NCBI GenBank assembly: GCA_016200085.1
Contig: JACQFL010000036.1
Coordinates: 62,001 to 126,000, forward strand
DNA from: Candidatus Rokuibacteriota bacterium
GTDB taxonomy: Bacteria; Methylomirabilota; Methylomirabilia; Rokubacteriales; CSP1-6
Length of the DNA: 64,000 nt
Direction: 5' to 3'
Shown here: positions 7,499 to 15,698 of the stretch, piece by piece
How positions within the stretch are numbered: position 1 is the stretch's first letter
How the letters are laid out: each line of letters begins with the position of its first letter
Notes under the pieces: generated by a model
Seen by the model: the letters and a program-made list of their open reading frames with translations, nothing else
Told to the model about the DNA's origin: nothing
The model's database searches: none
Translations under genes and position numbers: made by a program

Positions 7499-8508
7499 AG
7501 GAACGCGTGGTGGGCGCCGCGGTCCTGGCCGTGCTCGCTCCCGTCGCGGCGCTCGCCGTGCCGGTCAGCCGTGAGCTCCGGCCACACCCGCGCACGACCG
7601 CCGCCGAGCCCTCGTACATCTCCCGCGTGGAGCCCGCGCTCCTCGGGCTCCGGGTCAAGGCGGACCGGGAGGCGCTCTCGAGCGTGCGGCTGGGCGCCGA
7701 GCGCTTCGCCACCGCCGTGACCTTCGACGGCCGCGGCTACGCGGTCACCGTGAGCTATGCCCTCCTCGACGCCGTGCAGGTCGAGGCGAAGACCCGGGAC
7801 GGCCGGACGGTGCGCGCGCGGGTCGCCGGCCTCGATCTGGAATCCGGGCTCGGCGTGGTGAAGCTGGAGGGGCCGGGGCCGTGGCCCGCGGCCAGGCTCG
7901 GGCAGTCGCGAGACGTCGTCGAGGGAACGCTCACCGGCACCGTGGGCCTCGACGAAGACAACGACCTCGTCTACGTCACCGGCGCCGTCCAGCGCATCCG
8001 CCGCTTCGCGGGCTTCTGGGAGTACATGCTGGATCGCGCGTTCATCGTCGCGCCGTCCACTGAGGCCTGGGGCGGCAGCGCCGTCGTGGACGCGGCCGGC
8101 AGCGTGGTGGGCATCGCCTCCCTGCGCGTCGGGGCGCCGCCGCACGTCAACGTCGTCATCCCCATCGACAGGCTGACGGCGGTGCAGGACGAGCTGATCG
8201 CTGCCGGGCGGGTGATGAGCCGCCCGCCGCGGCCATGGCTCGGGCTCTACACGCGGGACGGTGACGGCGCGCCGGTGGTGGACGGCTTCTCCCCCGCCGG
8301 ACCGGCGGCGCGGGCGGGCTTCCGTCCCGGCGACCAGATCGTGGGGGTCAACGGCGTCGTCGTGCGCTCGCAGGAAGAGTTCTACGAGCAGCTGTGGCGC
8401 AACCGCGCGGGCGACGTCATCCAGGTCGCGGTGCGCCGCAGCGACGGCGTGAAGGTCATCGCGGTCCCCTCGGTCGACCGCTACCGGACCCTGCGCCAGC
8501 CGCGGTGA
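7495..8508 (+). CDS. HtrA-like pseudoprotease with PDZ domain
   Basis: A 337-residue exported protein (signal peptide about 1-21). It has the S1C trypsin-like fold pattern and a C-terminal PDZ domain (about 250-325: GFSPAGPAARAGFRPGDQIVGVNG). The catalytic residues are gone: the His block is replaced by VTVSYALLDAVQV, and the GNSGG serine loop by EAWGGSAV; only the Asp-like DLESGLGVVKL remains. It is therefore probably a binding or scaffold protein. The ATG overlaps the rfbB stop (ATGA) with GAGGAGA before it, coupling it to the dTDP-sugar genes. The active HtrA at 975 gives an internal comparison. Confidence 0.8.
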   Translation: MKERVVGAAVLAVLAPVAALAVPVSRELRPHPRTTAAEPSYISRVEPALLGLRVKADREALSSVRLGAERFATAVTFDGRGYAVTVSYALLDAVQVEAKTRDGRTVRARVAGLDLESGLGVVKLEGPGPWPAARLGQSRDVVEGTLTGTVGLDEDNDLVYVTGAVQRIRRFAGFWEYMLDRAFIVAPSTEAWGGSAVVDAAGSVVGIASLRVGAPPHVNVVIPIDRLTAVQDELIAAGRVMSRPPRPWLGLYTRDGDGAPVVDGFSPAGPAARAGFRPGDQIVGVNGVVVRSQEEFYEQLWRNRAGDVIQVAVRRSDGVKVIAVPSVDRYRTLRQPR

Positions 8509-8527
8509 CGCGCCGGGGGCACGCGGC

Positions 8528-9934
8528 GTGAAAGGCGCGGCCGACACCTATCAGGGACGCGGCCTCATCGCCGATCCCATCCACCGCTACATCCTCTACA
8601 CCCGTCCCGGCGCCATCGCGGGCGAGGCCACCGAGCAGGACGTCATCGACACCGCGTGGGTGCAGCGCCTGCGCCGCATCCCGCAGCTGCAGTCCGCGCG
8701 CTGGGTCTTCCCGGCCGCGGAGCACAGCCGCTTCCAGCACTCGCTCGGCGCGATGCACCTGGCCGGCCGTCTCGCCCAGCAGCTCTACCCGTCGCTGCAC
8801 GCGATCTTCCCGGACGGGCCGTCGGCGCCCCTGCTCGAGGAGCTGCTGCGCATGACGGGGCTGCTCCACGACGTCGGCCACGGGCCGTTCGGCCACTTCT
8901 TCGACGACAACTTCCTGGTCGACTACGAGCTCACCCACGAGCTGCTCGGGCAGCGCATCATCCGCGAGGAGCTGGGCGACATCCTGACGTCGCTGCGGCG
9001 GAGCCCGTCGGGAGCGTTCCGCAACGGCGAGGCGATCGACCCGGAGTGGATCTGCTACCTGATGGGCAAGTCGTACACCCACCCGCTGGGCAGCCATCCG
9101 CGCTGGCTGCCGCACCTCAAGCCGCTGCTGTCCGGTGTCTTCACCGCCGACAACATGGACTACGTCCTGCGCGACTCCTACATGTGCGGGGTGGCGGTCG
9201 GGCCCATCGACATCGACCGCATCATCTATTACGCGTTCTTCAGCGAGAAGGGATTGACGCTCGACCGCGGCGGGCTGCAGGCGTTCATCATGTTCCTGAA
9301 CGCGCGCTTCTACATGTACACGAACGTCTACTACCACCGCACCACGCGCGGCATCGACCTGCACCTCAAGGAGATCTTCCGCGAGACCATGCGGATCGCC
9401 TTCCCGTACGACCTCCGCAAGGAGCTCCATCCGTATCTGCACCTGACCGAATGGACGCTGCTCGAGGAGGTCGGGCGCTGGCACGACGCCGACGAGCCGG
9501 AGCGGAAGGCCCTCGGCGCGGAGTGGCGTCAGATCCTGGACCGCCACCTCCGCTGGCGCATGTCCCACGAGGTGATCCTGCCGATGTTCGAGCAGCAGCG
9601 CGGCCAGAGCTACCTGACCAGCGAGGAGACGGAGCGCCGCGTGCGGGAGTTCCTGCCCCGGCCGCTGCGCGGCTTCCCGTTCAAGATCGACATGGCGCTC
9701 CAGGACCCGCGCCCGCTCAACCCGCTCGGGATGGGCGACCGGCAGATCTACGTCTACGACGCCAGCCGCGACGAGGTCACCGCGGAGCCGCTCAAGGAGC
9801 TGCTGAAGTTCCTGCCCGGCAAGGTCAACCAGTGCCGCATCTTCGCCATGAGCCACGAGCACGACGCCGCGCTGGCCCGCGCGCTGGAGCGGGCGCTGGG
9901 CGAGGAGCCCCACTCGATCGTCACCAACGTCTGA
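8528..9934 (+). CDS. HD-domain phosphohydrolase related to dGTPases
   Basis: A 468-residue cytosolic metal-dependent phosphohydrolase. The HD signature is complete: His in EHSRFQHSLGAMHLA (about 64-78), the HD pair in LLHDVGHGPFGHFFDD (about 118-133), and a later Asp in the FTADNMDYVLRDSYM helix. This arrangement is typical of SAMHD1/dGTPase-like HD proteins, which remove triphosphate from dNTPs. GTG start 19 bases after the preceding stop. The exact substrate is not visible. Confidence 0.85.
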   Translation: MKGAADTYQGRGLIADPIHRYILYTRPGAIAGEATEQDVIDTAWVQRLRRIPQLQSARWVFPAAEHSRFQHSLGAMHLAGRLAQQLYPSLHAIFPDGPSAPLLEELLRMTGLLHDVGHGPFGHFFDDNFLVDYELTHELLGQRIIREELGDILTSLRRSPSGAFRNGEAIDPEWICYLMGKSYTHPLGSHPRWLPHLKPLLSGVFTADNMDYVLRDSYMCGVAVGPIDIDRIIYYAFFSEKGLTLDRGGLQAFIMFLNARFYMYTNVYYHRTTRGIDLHLKEIFRETMRIAFPYDLRKELHPYLHLTEWTLLEEVGRWHDADEPERKALGAEWRQILDRHLRWRMSHEVILPMFEQQRGQSYLTSEETERRVREFLPRPLRGFPFKIDMALQDPRPLNPLGMGDRQIYVYDASRDEVTAEPLKELLKFLPGKVNQCRIFAMSHEHDAALARALERALGEEPHSIVTNV

Positions 9935-10155
9935 CGCTCTTGACCAAGGGCGATCGACTGGCGGGCGGCCTCCCGCCGTCCGCGTGGGGCGTTGAGCCGA
10001 CGGGTCGTGCGTCAGCGCGTCTCTCGCCCGTACGCGGTCGCTTCACGCCTGTGCTGAACGGTCGCCTCGAGGACGGAGGCCGCGCCCACCGTCGAGGGGC
10101 GTGGTGTGCGTGGCGCGGGAGCGGGAAACCGGTGCCGGCTCGCTGTACGCCGCGC

Positions 10156-10161
10156 TATGCT
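10156..10161 (+). promoter_or_regulatory. -10 box (TATGCT) of the nucleotidyltransferase module
   Basis: TATGCT lies 6 bases before the ATG at 10168, predicting a leaderless transcript. No good -35 is seen. The rest of 9935-10167 holds only a GGCGGG/CCCGCC hairpin and no gene. Confidence 0.3.
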
Positions 10162-10167
10162 ACGGAC

Positions 10168-10353
10168 ATGGAACGCGAGGAGCGATCTCTCCGACCCGAC
10201 CCTCTGATCGAAGCATACAAGCGGGGCCTGGATCGCACGCTCATCCGGCAGAGCCTGCGCCTCTCGGTCGAGGAGCGGCTGGAGGCCTTGATCGAGCTCC
10301 AGCGGTTCGCCGACGAGTTGCGTCGGGCCGGCCGTCAGCTTCACGCCCGATGA
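10168..10353 (+). CDS. Small helical protein paired with a nucleotidyltransferase
   Basis: A 61-residue charged, probably all-helical protein. Its LSVEERLEALIELQRFADELRRA segment is typical of small partners upstream of MNT-type nucleotidyltransferase genes. The stop overlaps the next ATG (ATGA), so translation is coupled. By analogy with AbiEi/AbiEii-like and HEPN/MNT modules it may be the partner or antitoxin, but that is inference from layout only. Confidence 0.65.
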   Translation: MEREERSLRPDPLIEAYKRGLDRTLIRQSLRLSVEERLEALIELQRFADELRRAGRQLHAR

Positions 10354-10847
10354 CGGACTTCAAATCGGTCCTGCGCGTGCTGGCCACGTCGGACGTCGAG
10401 TTCATCCTCGTCGGTGGTGTCGCGGCGGTGGTCCACGGCTCGTCGCGTCTGACGCGCGACGTCGACGTCGTCTATCGCCGGTCGGCCGAGAATATCGAGC
10501 GGCTCGCCCTCGCATTGACGCCGTACCACCCGTACCTGCGAGGCGCGCCTCCGGGTCTTCCGTTCCAGTGGGACGCGCGGACCATCGAGCGCGGCCTCAA
10601 CTTCACGCTGACAACGGACATCGGCGACCTGGACCTTCTCGGCGAGATCATCGGCGGCGGGACCTGGGAGGCGCTCGTCGTGGACACCGAGGCGATCGAG
10701 GTGTTCGGTGTCCGGCTCCGGTGCATCGGTCTGAAGAGGCTCATCGGGGTCAAGCGCGCGGCCGGTCGCCCTCGTGATCTGGAGGCCATCGCGGAGCTGG
10801 AGGCGATCGTGGAGGAACGCGCTCGCGCCAGCGGGTCGTCGTCCTGA
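10350..10847 (+). CDS. Nucleotidyltransferase-fold protein (MNT/AbiEii-like)
   Basis: A 165-residue protein with the minimal nucleotidyltransferase signature GGVAAVVHGSSRLTRDVDVVY (the GG ... D-x-D metal-binding block, about residues 17-37) and a second acidic strand GDLDLLGEI. These domains transfer NMP to proteins or tRNAs in toxin-antitoxin and abortive-infection systems, though many are housekeeping. The ATG at 10350 overlaps the small upstream gene. It stands between chromosomal genes with no mobile element. Confidence 0.7.
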   Translation: MTDFKSVLRVLATSDVEFILVGGVAAVVHGSSRLTRDVDVVYRRSAENIERLALALTPYHPYLRGAPPGLPFQWDARTIERGLNFTLTTDIGDLDLLGEIIGGGTWEALVVDTEAIEVFGVRLRCIGLKRLIGVKRAAGRPRDLEAIAELEAIVEERARASGSSS

Positions 10848-10925
10848 TCTGCGCCCGGCACGAGAGGGATCGGCACCTTCGACATGAGCGCCCAGCACCA
10901 CGGGACCCGGCTCTGAGGAAACCAT

Positions 10926-12098
10926 ATGGAGAAGTTCCGCGGCGTCGACTACTACGAAATCGAAGGCCTGCTGTCCGAGGACGAGCGGATGGTGCGCGAC
11001 GCCGTCCGCGACTGGGTGGAGGCGGAGTTCCTGCCCGTGGTCATCGAGCACCACCGCGCGGGCACCTTCCCGCTCGACCTGATGCCCAAGCTCGGTGAGA
11101 TGGGCATCTTCGGCGCCACCCTGCAGGGCTACGGCTGCGCCGGGCTCAACAACGTCGCCTACGGGTTGATCATGCAGGAGCTCGAGCGCGGGGACTCGGG
11201 CCTGCGGTCGGCGGCCTCGGTGCAGAGCGGGCTCGTGATGTACCCGATCCACGCGTACGGCTCCGAGGCGCAGAAGGAGCAGTGGCTGCCCGCCATGGCC
11301 CGGGGCGAGAAGATCGGCTGCTTCGGCCTCACCGAGCCCGACCACGGCTCCGATCCCGGCGGCATGAAGACGCGGGCCGTCCGCACGACCGACGGCTACG
11401 TCCTCAACGGCACCAAGCTCTGGATCACCAACGGCTCCGTCGCCGACGTCGCGGTGGTGTGGGCCAAGGAGGCCGACGGCGAGATCTACGGCTACCTCGT
11501 CGAGCGTGGCACGCCCGGCTTCTCCACGCTCGACATCCACGGCAAGTTCTCCATGCGCGCCTCCATCACCTCGGAGCTCGCCTTCCAGGACTGCCAGATC
11601 CCGCTGGAGAACAAGCTGCCGCACACGAAAGGCCTGCGGGGCCCGCTCGGATGCCTCGACCAGGCGCGGTACGGGATCGCGTGGGGCGCGATCGGGGCGG
11701 CCATGACCGTGTACGACTGGGCGCTCCAGTACGCGCAGCAGCGCGTGCAGTTCGGCAAGCCGATCGGGTCGTTCCAGCTCGTGCAGCAGAAGCTCGTGGG
11801 GATGATCACCGAGATCACCAAGGCCCAGCTGCTCTGCCTGCAGCTCGGACGGTTGAAGGACGAGGGCAAGGCGCGGCCGCAGCAGGTCTCCATGGCCAAG
11901 ATGAACAACGTGCAGATGGCGCTGGACGCCGCCCGCCTCGCGCGCGACATCCTCGGCGCGGCCGGGATCGTCGACGAGCATCCCATCATCCGCCACCTGA
12001 TGAACCTCGAGACCGTCAACACCTACGAGGGCACGCACGACATCCACACGCTGATCATCGGCCGCGACATCACCGGGCTCGACGCCTTCGGGATGTGA
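10926..12098 (+). CDS. Acyl-CoA dehydrogenase, glutaryl-CoA dehydrogenase type
   Basis: A 390-residue flavoenzyme. The C-terminal motif TYEGTHDIHTLIIGRDITG holds the catalytic Glu exactly as in glutaryl-CoA dehydrogenases, which oxidise and decarboxylate glutaryl-CoA to crotonyl-CoA. Other acyl-CoA dehydrogenase hallmarks are FGLTEPDHGSDPGGMKTRA (about 135-153) and WITNGSVADVAVVWAK. A GAGGAAA ribosome-binding site precedes the ATG. Lysine/tryptophan or aromatic degradation is the known pathway. L-2-hydroxyglutarate oxidase is encoded about 13 kb away, but no direct operon link is present. Confidence 0.9.
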   Translation: MEKFRGVDYYEIEGLLSEDERMVRDAVRDWVEAEFLPVVIEHHRAGTFPLDLMPKLGEMGIFGATLQGYGCAGLNNVAYGLIMQELERGDSGLRSAASVQSGLVMYPIHAYGSEAQKEQWLPAMARGEKIGCFGLTEPDHGSDPGGMKTRAVRTTDGYVLNGTKLWITNGSVADVAVVWAKEADGEIYGYLVERGTPGFSTLDIHGKFSMRASITSELAFQDCQIPLENKLPHTKGLRGPLGCLDQARYGIAWGAIGAAMTVYDWALQYAQQRVQFGKPIGSFQLVQQKLVGMITEITKAQLLCLQLGRLKDEGKARPQQVSMAKMNNVQMALDAARLARDILGAAGIVDEHPIIRHLMNLETVNTYEGTHDIHTLIIGRDITGLDAFGM

Positions 12099-12116
12099 CG
12101 CCGCCCCCCGCCGCCG

Positions 12117-13169
12117 GTGCTCGAGCTTCGTGACGCGGGCGCGCGCGTGGGGGGCGCGTGGGCCATCCGGGGCTTCCGCCTCCGCGTCGAGCCCGGCGAG
12201 CTGCTCGTGCTCCTTGGCCCCCCCGGCGCCGGCAAGACCACGGCGCTCCGCGCGCTCGCGGGCCTGCTCGCGCCCGAGGAGGGCGAGGCCCGGCTCGACG
12301 GCGCGCCCATCGCGGCCCTCGCCCCCTCCAAGCGCGGCATCGCGGTCGTGTTCCAGGGCCTCGCGCTCTGGCCGCACCTCACCGCCTTCGAGCACCTGGC
12401 CCTTGGCCTGCGCGCCCGCGGCGAGGCGTCCGGCGACGTGAGCTGGCGCGTGGCGGAGACGCTGGAGGCGTTCGGCCTCGAGGCGCTGGCCGGACGCCGC
12501 CCGGGGCACCTCGACGCGGACCAGCGGCTGCGCCTGGCCCTGGCCCGCGCGCTGGTGGTCCGGCCGCGCGTGCTCCTGCTCGACGAGCCGCTCGCGGGCC
12601 TCGCCGGCGAGCTGCGCGCGGTGCTGCGCGCCGAGCTCAAGCGGCTGTACCGCGAGCGCGGCATCCCGTTCGTGCACGCCACGCGCGACGCCGAGGATGC
12701 CATGGCGCTGGCCAGCCGCCTCGCCCTCGTCGAGGGCGGCCGCGTGGTGCAGGTGGGCGCGCCCCTCGAGGTCTACCGGCGCCCGCGCACGCGTGGCGCC
12801 GCCGAGATCACGGGCGCGCTGAACGCGCTGCACGGCGTGATGGGCTCCGGCCCGGGCGGCCGGCAGGTGCGGCTGCGCGACGGGCTGCGCCTGCTCGTCG
12901 GGCCCACCGACGCCCGCGACGGCTGGGAGGTGACGTGCGTGGTCCGTCCGGAGAGCGTGCAGCTCGGTGCGATGGAGGCGCGCGGCGTCAACCGGTTCCT
13001 GGCGACGGTCGCCGACGTCGCCTGGGCGCCCGGCCGCTGGACGTGCCACGTGCTCCTGCCCGGCGAGGTCGTGCTGCGCGTCGACCTGCCGCCCACCGCC
13101 GCCCCGCCCAAGCCCGGCGAGCAGGTGAGCGTGCTCCTGCCCGCCGAGGATGTCATCGTCCTCGAGTGA
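12117..13169 (+). CDS. Orphan ABC ATPase of the MalK/PotA type with degenerate motifs
   Basis: A 350-residue ABC ATP-binding subunit with a C-terminal TOBE-like extension (about 240-350). Walker A is GPPGAGKTT and Walker B is VLLLDEPLAGL, both intact. The signature motif, normally LSGGQ, reads HLDADQRLRL, and the switch histidine is replaced (HATRDAEDAM where relatives have HVTHDQEEAM). No permease or binding protein is adjacent. It may be a transporter subunit with weak hydrolysis, or a former transporter gene. GTG start 18 bases after the dehydrogenase gene. Confidence 0.8.
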   Translation: MLELRDAGARVGGAWAIRGFRLRVEPGELLVLLGPPGAGKTTALRALAGLLAPEEGEARLDGAPIAALAPSKRGIAVVFQGLALWPHLTAFEHLALGLRARGEASGDVSWRVAETLEAFGLEALAGRRPGHLDADQRLRLALARALVVRPRVLLLDEPLAGLAGELRAVLRAELKRLYRERGIPFVHATRDAEDAMALASRLALVEGGRVVQVGAPLEVYRRPRTRGAAEITGALNALHGVMGSGPGGRQVRLRDGLRLLVGPTDARDGWEVTCVVRPESVQLGAMEARGVNRFLATVADVAWAPGRWTCHVLLPGEVVLRVDLPPTAAPPKPGEQVSVLLPAEDVIVLE

Positions 13170-13184
13170 GGCCGGGGTCTTCCT

Positions 13185-13586
13185 CTATGCTGTCCCGCGC
13201 ACGTACAGCTCCACTTCGTGACCGTCGGGATCGCGCACGCTGAACGAGGTCGCCGTCTCCCCGAACGGGACGAGGCCCGCGGCCTCGACGGCGGCGCGCG
13301 CGGTGGCCAGGTCGTCGAGGGAGGCGCCGACGTCGAAGGCGATGTGGTAGAGGCCCGGCACGCCCTTGGCCTGGGGTCCCGGGCCCTCCGCGCGCGCCAG
13401 CTCGCAGGAGACGTCGTGGTGGTGGACGCCGGCCGAGAAGAAGACGATGCGCCCGTTCTTGCCCGTCCCCGTCTCCGCGAGCCCGAGGAGATCGCGATAG
13501 AACCCGCGCGCAGCGTCGAGATCGCGCACGAAGAGCGAGACGTGACCGAGCTCGCGGACCGCGATCCGCGGCGTCTGTGTCTGCAT
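13185..13586 (-). CDS. VOC-family (glyoxalase/extradiol dioxygenase-like) protein
   Basis: A 133-residue vicinal oxygen chelate protein. The paired beta-alpha-beta modules show metal ligands: His in ELGHVSLFV (about 12), His in GLYHIAFDV (about 77) and Glu in DGHEVELYV (about 125). I start at the ATG at 13586; the longer ORF-track start would overlap the divergent MFS gene. A TACACT box at 13596-13601 predicts a leader of only a few bases. Substrate unknown. Confidence 0.85.
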   Translation of the reverse strand: MQTQTPRIAVRELGHVSLFVRDLDAARGFYRDLLGLAETGTGKNGRIVFFSAGVHHHDVSCELARAEGPGPQAKGVPGLYHIAFDVGASLDDLATARAAVEAAGLVPFGETATSFSVRDPDGHEVELYVRGTA

Positions 13587-13614
13587 GGGGCGGGTAGTGT
13601 ACCATTGGCAGGTC

Positions 13615-14838
13615 ATGGCTGATTCTCCGCCGGCGACCCTGGGGGTGGCCGCCGCGCCCGCTGTCCTCGCCCGCGCCGCGAACCGCGTCAGGCCCCACGC
13701 CAGGCTCCTCGTGCTCCTGTCGCTCGGCCATCTCGTGATCGACGCCAACCAGGGCGCGCTGGCGGCGCTGCTGCCGTCGCTCAGGGGCGCACACGGGCTG
13801 AGCTACGCCCAGGCCGGCACGATCGTGCTCATGGGCACCCTCGCCTCGTCGGTGATCCAGCCGGCGTTTGGCTGGCTCGCCGACCGGAGCGCGCGCCGCT
13901 GGCTGCTCCCGCTCGCCGTCGTGCTCTCCGGGCTCGGGGTGGGCCTGCTCGGCGTGGCCACGGGCTACGCGTCCCTGCTCGCCCTCGTGCTCGTGATGGG
14001 CCTGGGCGTCGCCGCGTACCACCCCGAGGGCTACAAGACGGCCACGGGCGTGGCGGGCGATCGCAAGGCCACCGGCCTGGCGTGGTTCGCGCTGGGGGGC
14101 AACGTCGGCATCGCGCTGGGCCCGCCGCTGATCACCACCCTCGTCGCCGGCCTCGGCCTCGCCGGCAGCCTGGCGATGCTGGTCCCCTCCCTCGCGGCGG
14201 CGGCGATGCTGCTGGCCGTGCGGCCGCGGCTCGATCGAGCGGAGGCGCCGGCGGTGTCGACGGCGCGCCTCGCGCGCGGCGCCGACATGCCGCGGGCGAT
14301 GGCGCTGCTCATCCTCGTCGTCACGCTCCGCTCGTGGACGACGCTGGGGTTCACGACCTTCGTGCCCTTCTACTACGTCGACCACCTCAAGGCCGACCCC
14401 CGCGTCGTCGGCACGCTGCTCTTCGTGTTCCTGGGCGCGGGCGCCCTGGGCACCGTCGCGGCCGGGCCGCTCGCGGATCGCTGGGGGCCGCGCCGCTTCA
14501 TGACGTGGGTGTTCCTCGCGGCGCTGCCCTTCGGGATCCTGTTCCTCGAGACGCGCGGTCTCCTCGCGCTCGTGATGCTCGCGCTGTTCGGCGCGATGCT
14601 GACCTCGAGCTTCTCGGTGTCGGTGGTGCTGGGTCAGGCGTACCTGCCCCGGCACGCCGGGATGGCGTCGGGCCTCATCGTCGGCTTCGCCATCGGCACC
14701 GGGGGGCTCGCGGTGACGCTGCTCGGCTGGATCGCGGACCACCACGGCCTGCCGCTGGCCCTCTGGATCAGCGCGCTGCTGCCAGCCGCCGGGTTCGCGG
14801 CGGCGCGGTGGCTGCCCGCGCCGGGCGCGGTATCGTGA
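13615..14838 (+). CDS. MFS transporter
   Basis: A 407-residue inner-membrane protein with about 12 hydrophobic segments. The loop between segments 2 and 3 reads GWLADRSARRWLLP, a major-facilitator signature, and it recurs as GPLADRWGPRRFM in the second half. The pattern is closest to fosmidomycin-resistance/drug-efflux MFS proteins, but the substrate cannot be read. The ATG at 13615 is preferred to the track start at 13585, which would overlap the divergent gene. The stop overlaps the next GTG (GTGA). Confidence 0.85.
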   Translation: MADSPPATLGVAAAPAVLARAANRVRPHARLLVLLSLGHLVIDANQGALAALLPSLRGAHGLSYAQAGTIVLMGTLASSVIQPAFGWLADRSARRWLLPLAVVLSGLGVGLLGVATGYASLLALVLVMGLGVAAYHPEGYKTATGVAGDRKATGLAWFALGGNVGIALGPPLITTLVAGLGLAGSLAMLVPSLAAAAMLLAVRPRLDRAEAPAVSTARLARGADMPRAMALLILVVTLRSWTTLGFTTFVPFYYVDHLKADPRVVGTLLFVFLGAGALGTVAAGPLADRWGPRRFMTWVFLAALPFGILFLETRGLLALVMLALFGAMLTSSFSVSVVLGQAYLPRHAGMASGLIVGFAIGTGGLAVTLLGWIADHHGLPLALWISALLPAAGFAAARWLPAPGAVS

Positions 14839-15674
14839 ACGAGGGGCTGCCGTTCCAGGACGGCGAGCAGGTGCTGCTGATCGACCAGCGGGGCAAGCGC
14901 CACCTCATCTTCCTGCGGAAGACGGAGACGTTCCACTCCGACCGGGGCTGGATCCCGCACGACACCATCATCGGCCAGCCGGAGGGCAGCTGGGTGCGCA
15001 GCTCGATGGGGCTGCGCTACCTGGCCTTCCGTCCCACGCTGGCCGAGTACGTGCTGGAGATGCCGCGCGGCGCCCAGGTCATCTACCCCAAGGACCTGGC
15101 GATGATCCTCTTCTGGGCCGACGTCTATCCCGGTGGCCGCGTGCTCGAGGCGGGCATGGGCTCGGCGGCCCTCACGCTCGCCCTGCTGCGCGCCGTGGGC
15201 AGCGAGGGTCGCGTCATCACCTTCGAGCAGCGCGAAGACTTCGCGCGCCGGGCCATCGCGAACATCCACATGCGGCTCGGCGAGGTCACGAACCTGACCG
15301 TGCGGCTGGCGCCCGTCGAGCAGGGGATCGCGGACGAGGGCCCGGTCGACCGGGTGCTGCTCGACCTTCCGGAACCGTGGACCCTCACCCGCGCGGTGGC
15401 CGGCGTGCTGCGTCCGGGCGGCATCCTCCTCTCGTACGTGCCCACCATCATCCAGTCCCACCAGCTGTCCCAGACGCTCAACGCCGAGCGCGAGTGGGCG
15501 CTGGTCGAGACGTTCGAGACCCTGATGCGCCCGTGGAACATCGAGGGCCAATCGGTGCGGCCGTTCCATCGCATGGTGGCCCACACCGGCTTCATCACCG
15601 TCGCCCGGCGCGTCGTGCCCGAGGCCGGGGCGCCGCCGCCGCCCCGCCCGCGGGACGCCGACCGCGTCCAGTAA
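14835..15674 (+). CDS. trmI: tRNA (adenine-N1)-methyltransferase TrmI
   Basis: A 279-residue AdoMet-dependent enzyme that methylates N1 of A58 in the tRNA T-loop. Shown by the small N-terminal beta domain (RGKRHLIFLRKTETFHSDRG), the SAM loop VLEAGMGSAALTLALLRAVG (about 97-116), the acidic strand ITFEQREDF and the family motif LDLPEPW (about 176-182). GTG start coupled to the MFS gene by GTGA; the much longer track ORF is an upstream artefact. Confidence 0.93.
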   Translation: MNEGLPFQDGEQVLLIDQRGKRHLIFLRKTETFHSDRGWIPHDTIIGQPEGSWVRSSMGLRYLAFRPTLAEYVLEMPRGAQVIYPKDLAMILFWADVYPGGRVLEAGMGSAALTLALLRAVGSEGRVITFEQREDFARRAIANIHMRLGEVTNLTVRLAPVEQGIADEGPVDRVLLDLPEPWTLTRAVAGVLRPGGILLSYVPTIIQSHQLSQTLNAEREWALVETFETLMRPWNIEGQSVRPFHRMVAHTGFITVARRVVPEAGAPPPPRPRDADRVQ

Positions 15675-15698
15675 CCCTTTCGCCGAGCAGGAGACCGG

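Noticed and set aside
10341-13049. 902-residue minus-strand ORF
   Set aside because: Antisense to the acyl-CoA dehydrogenase and ABC ATPase genes; no motif.
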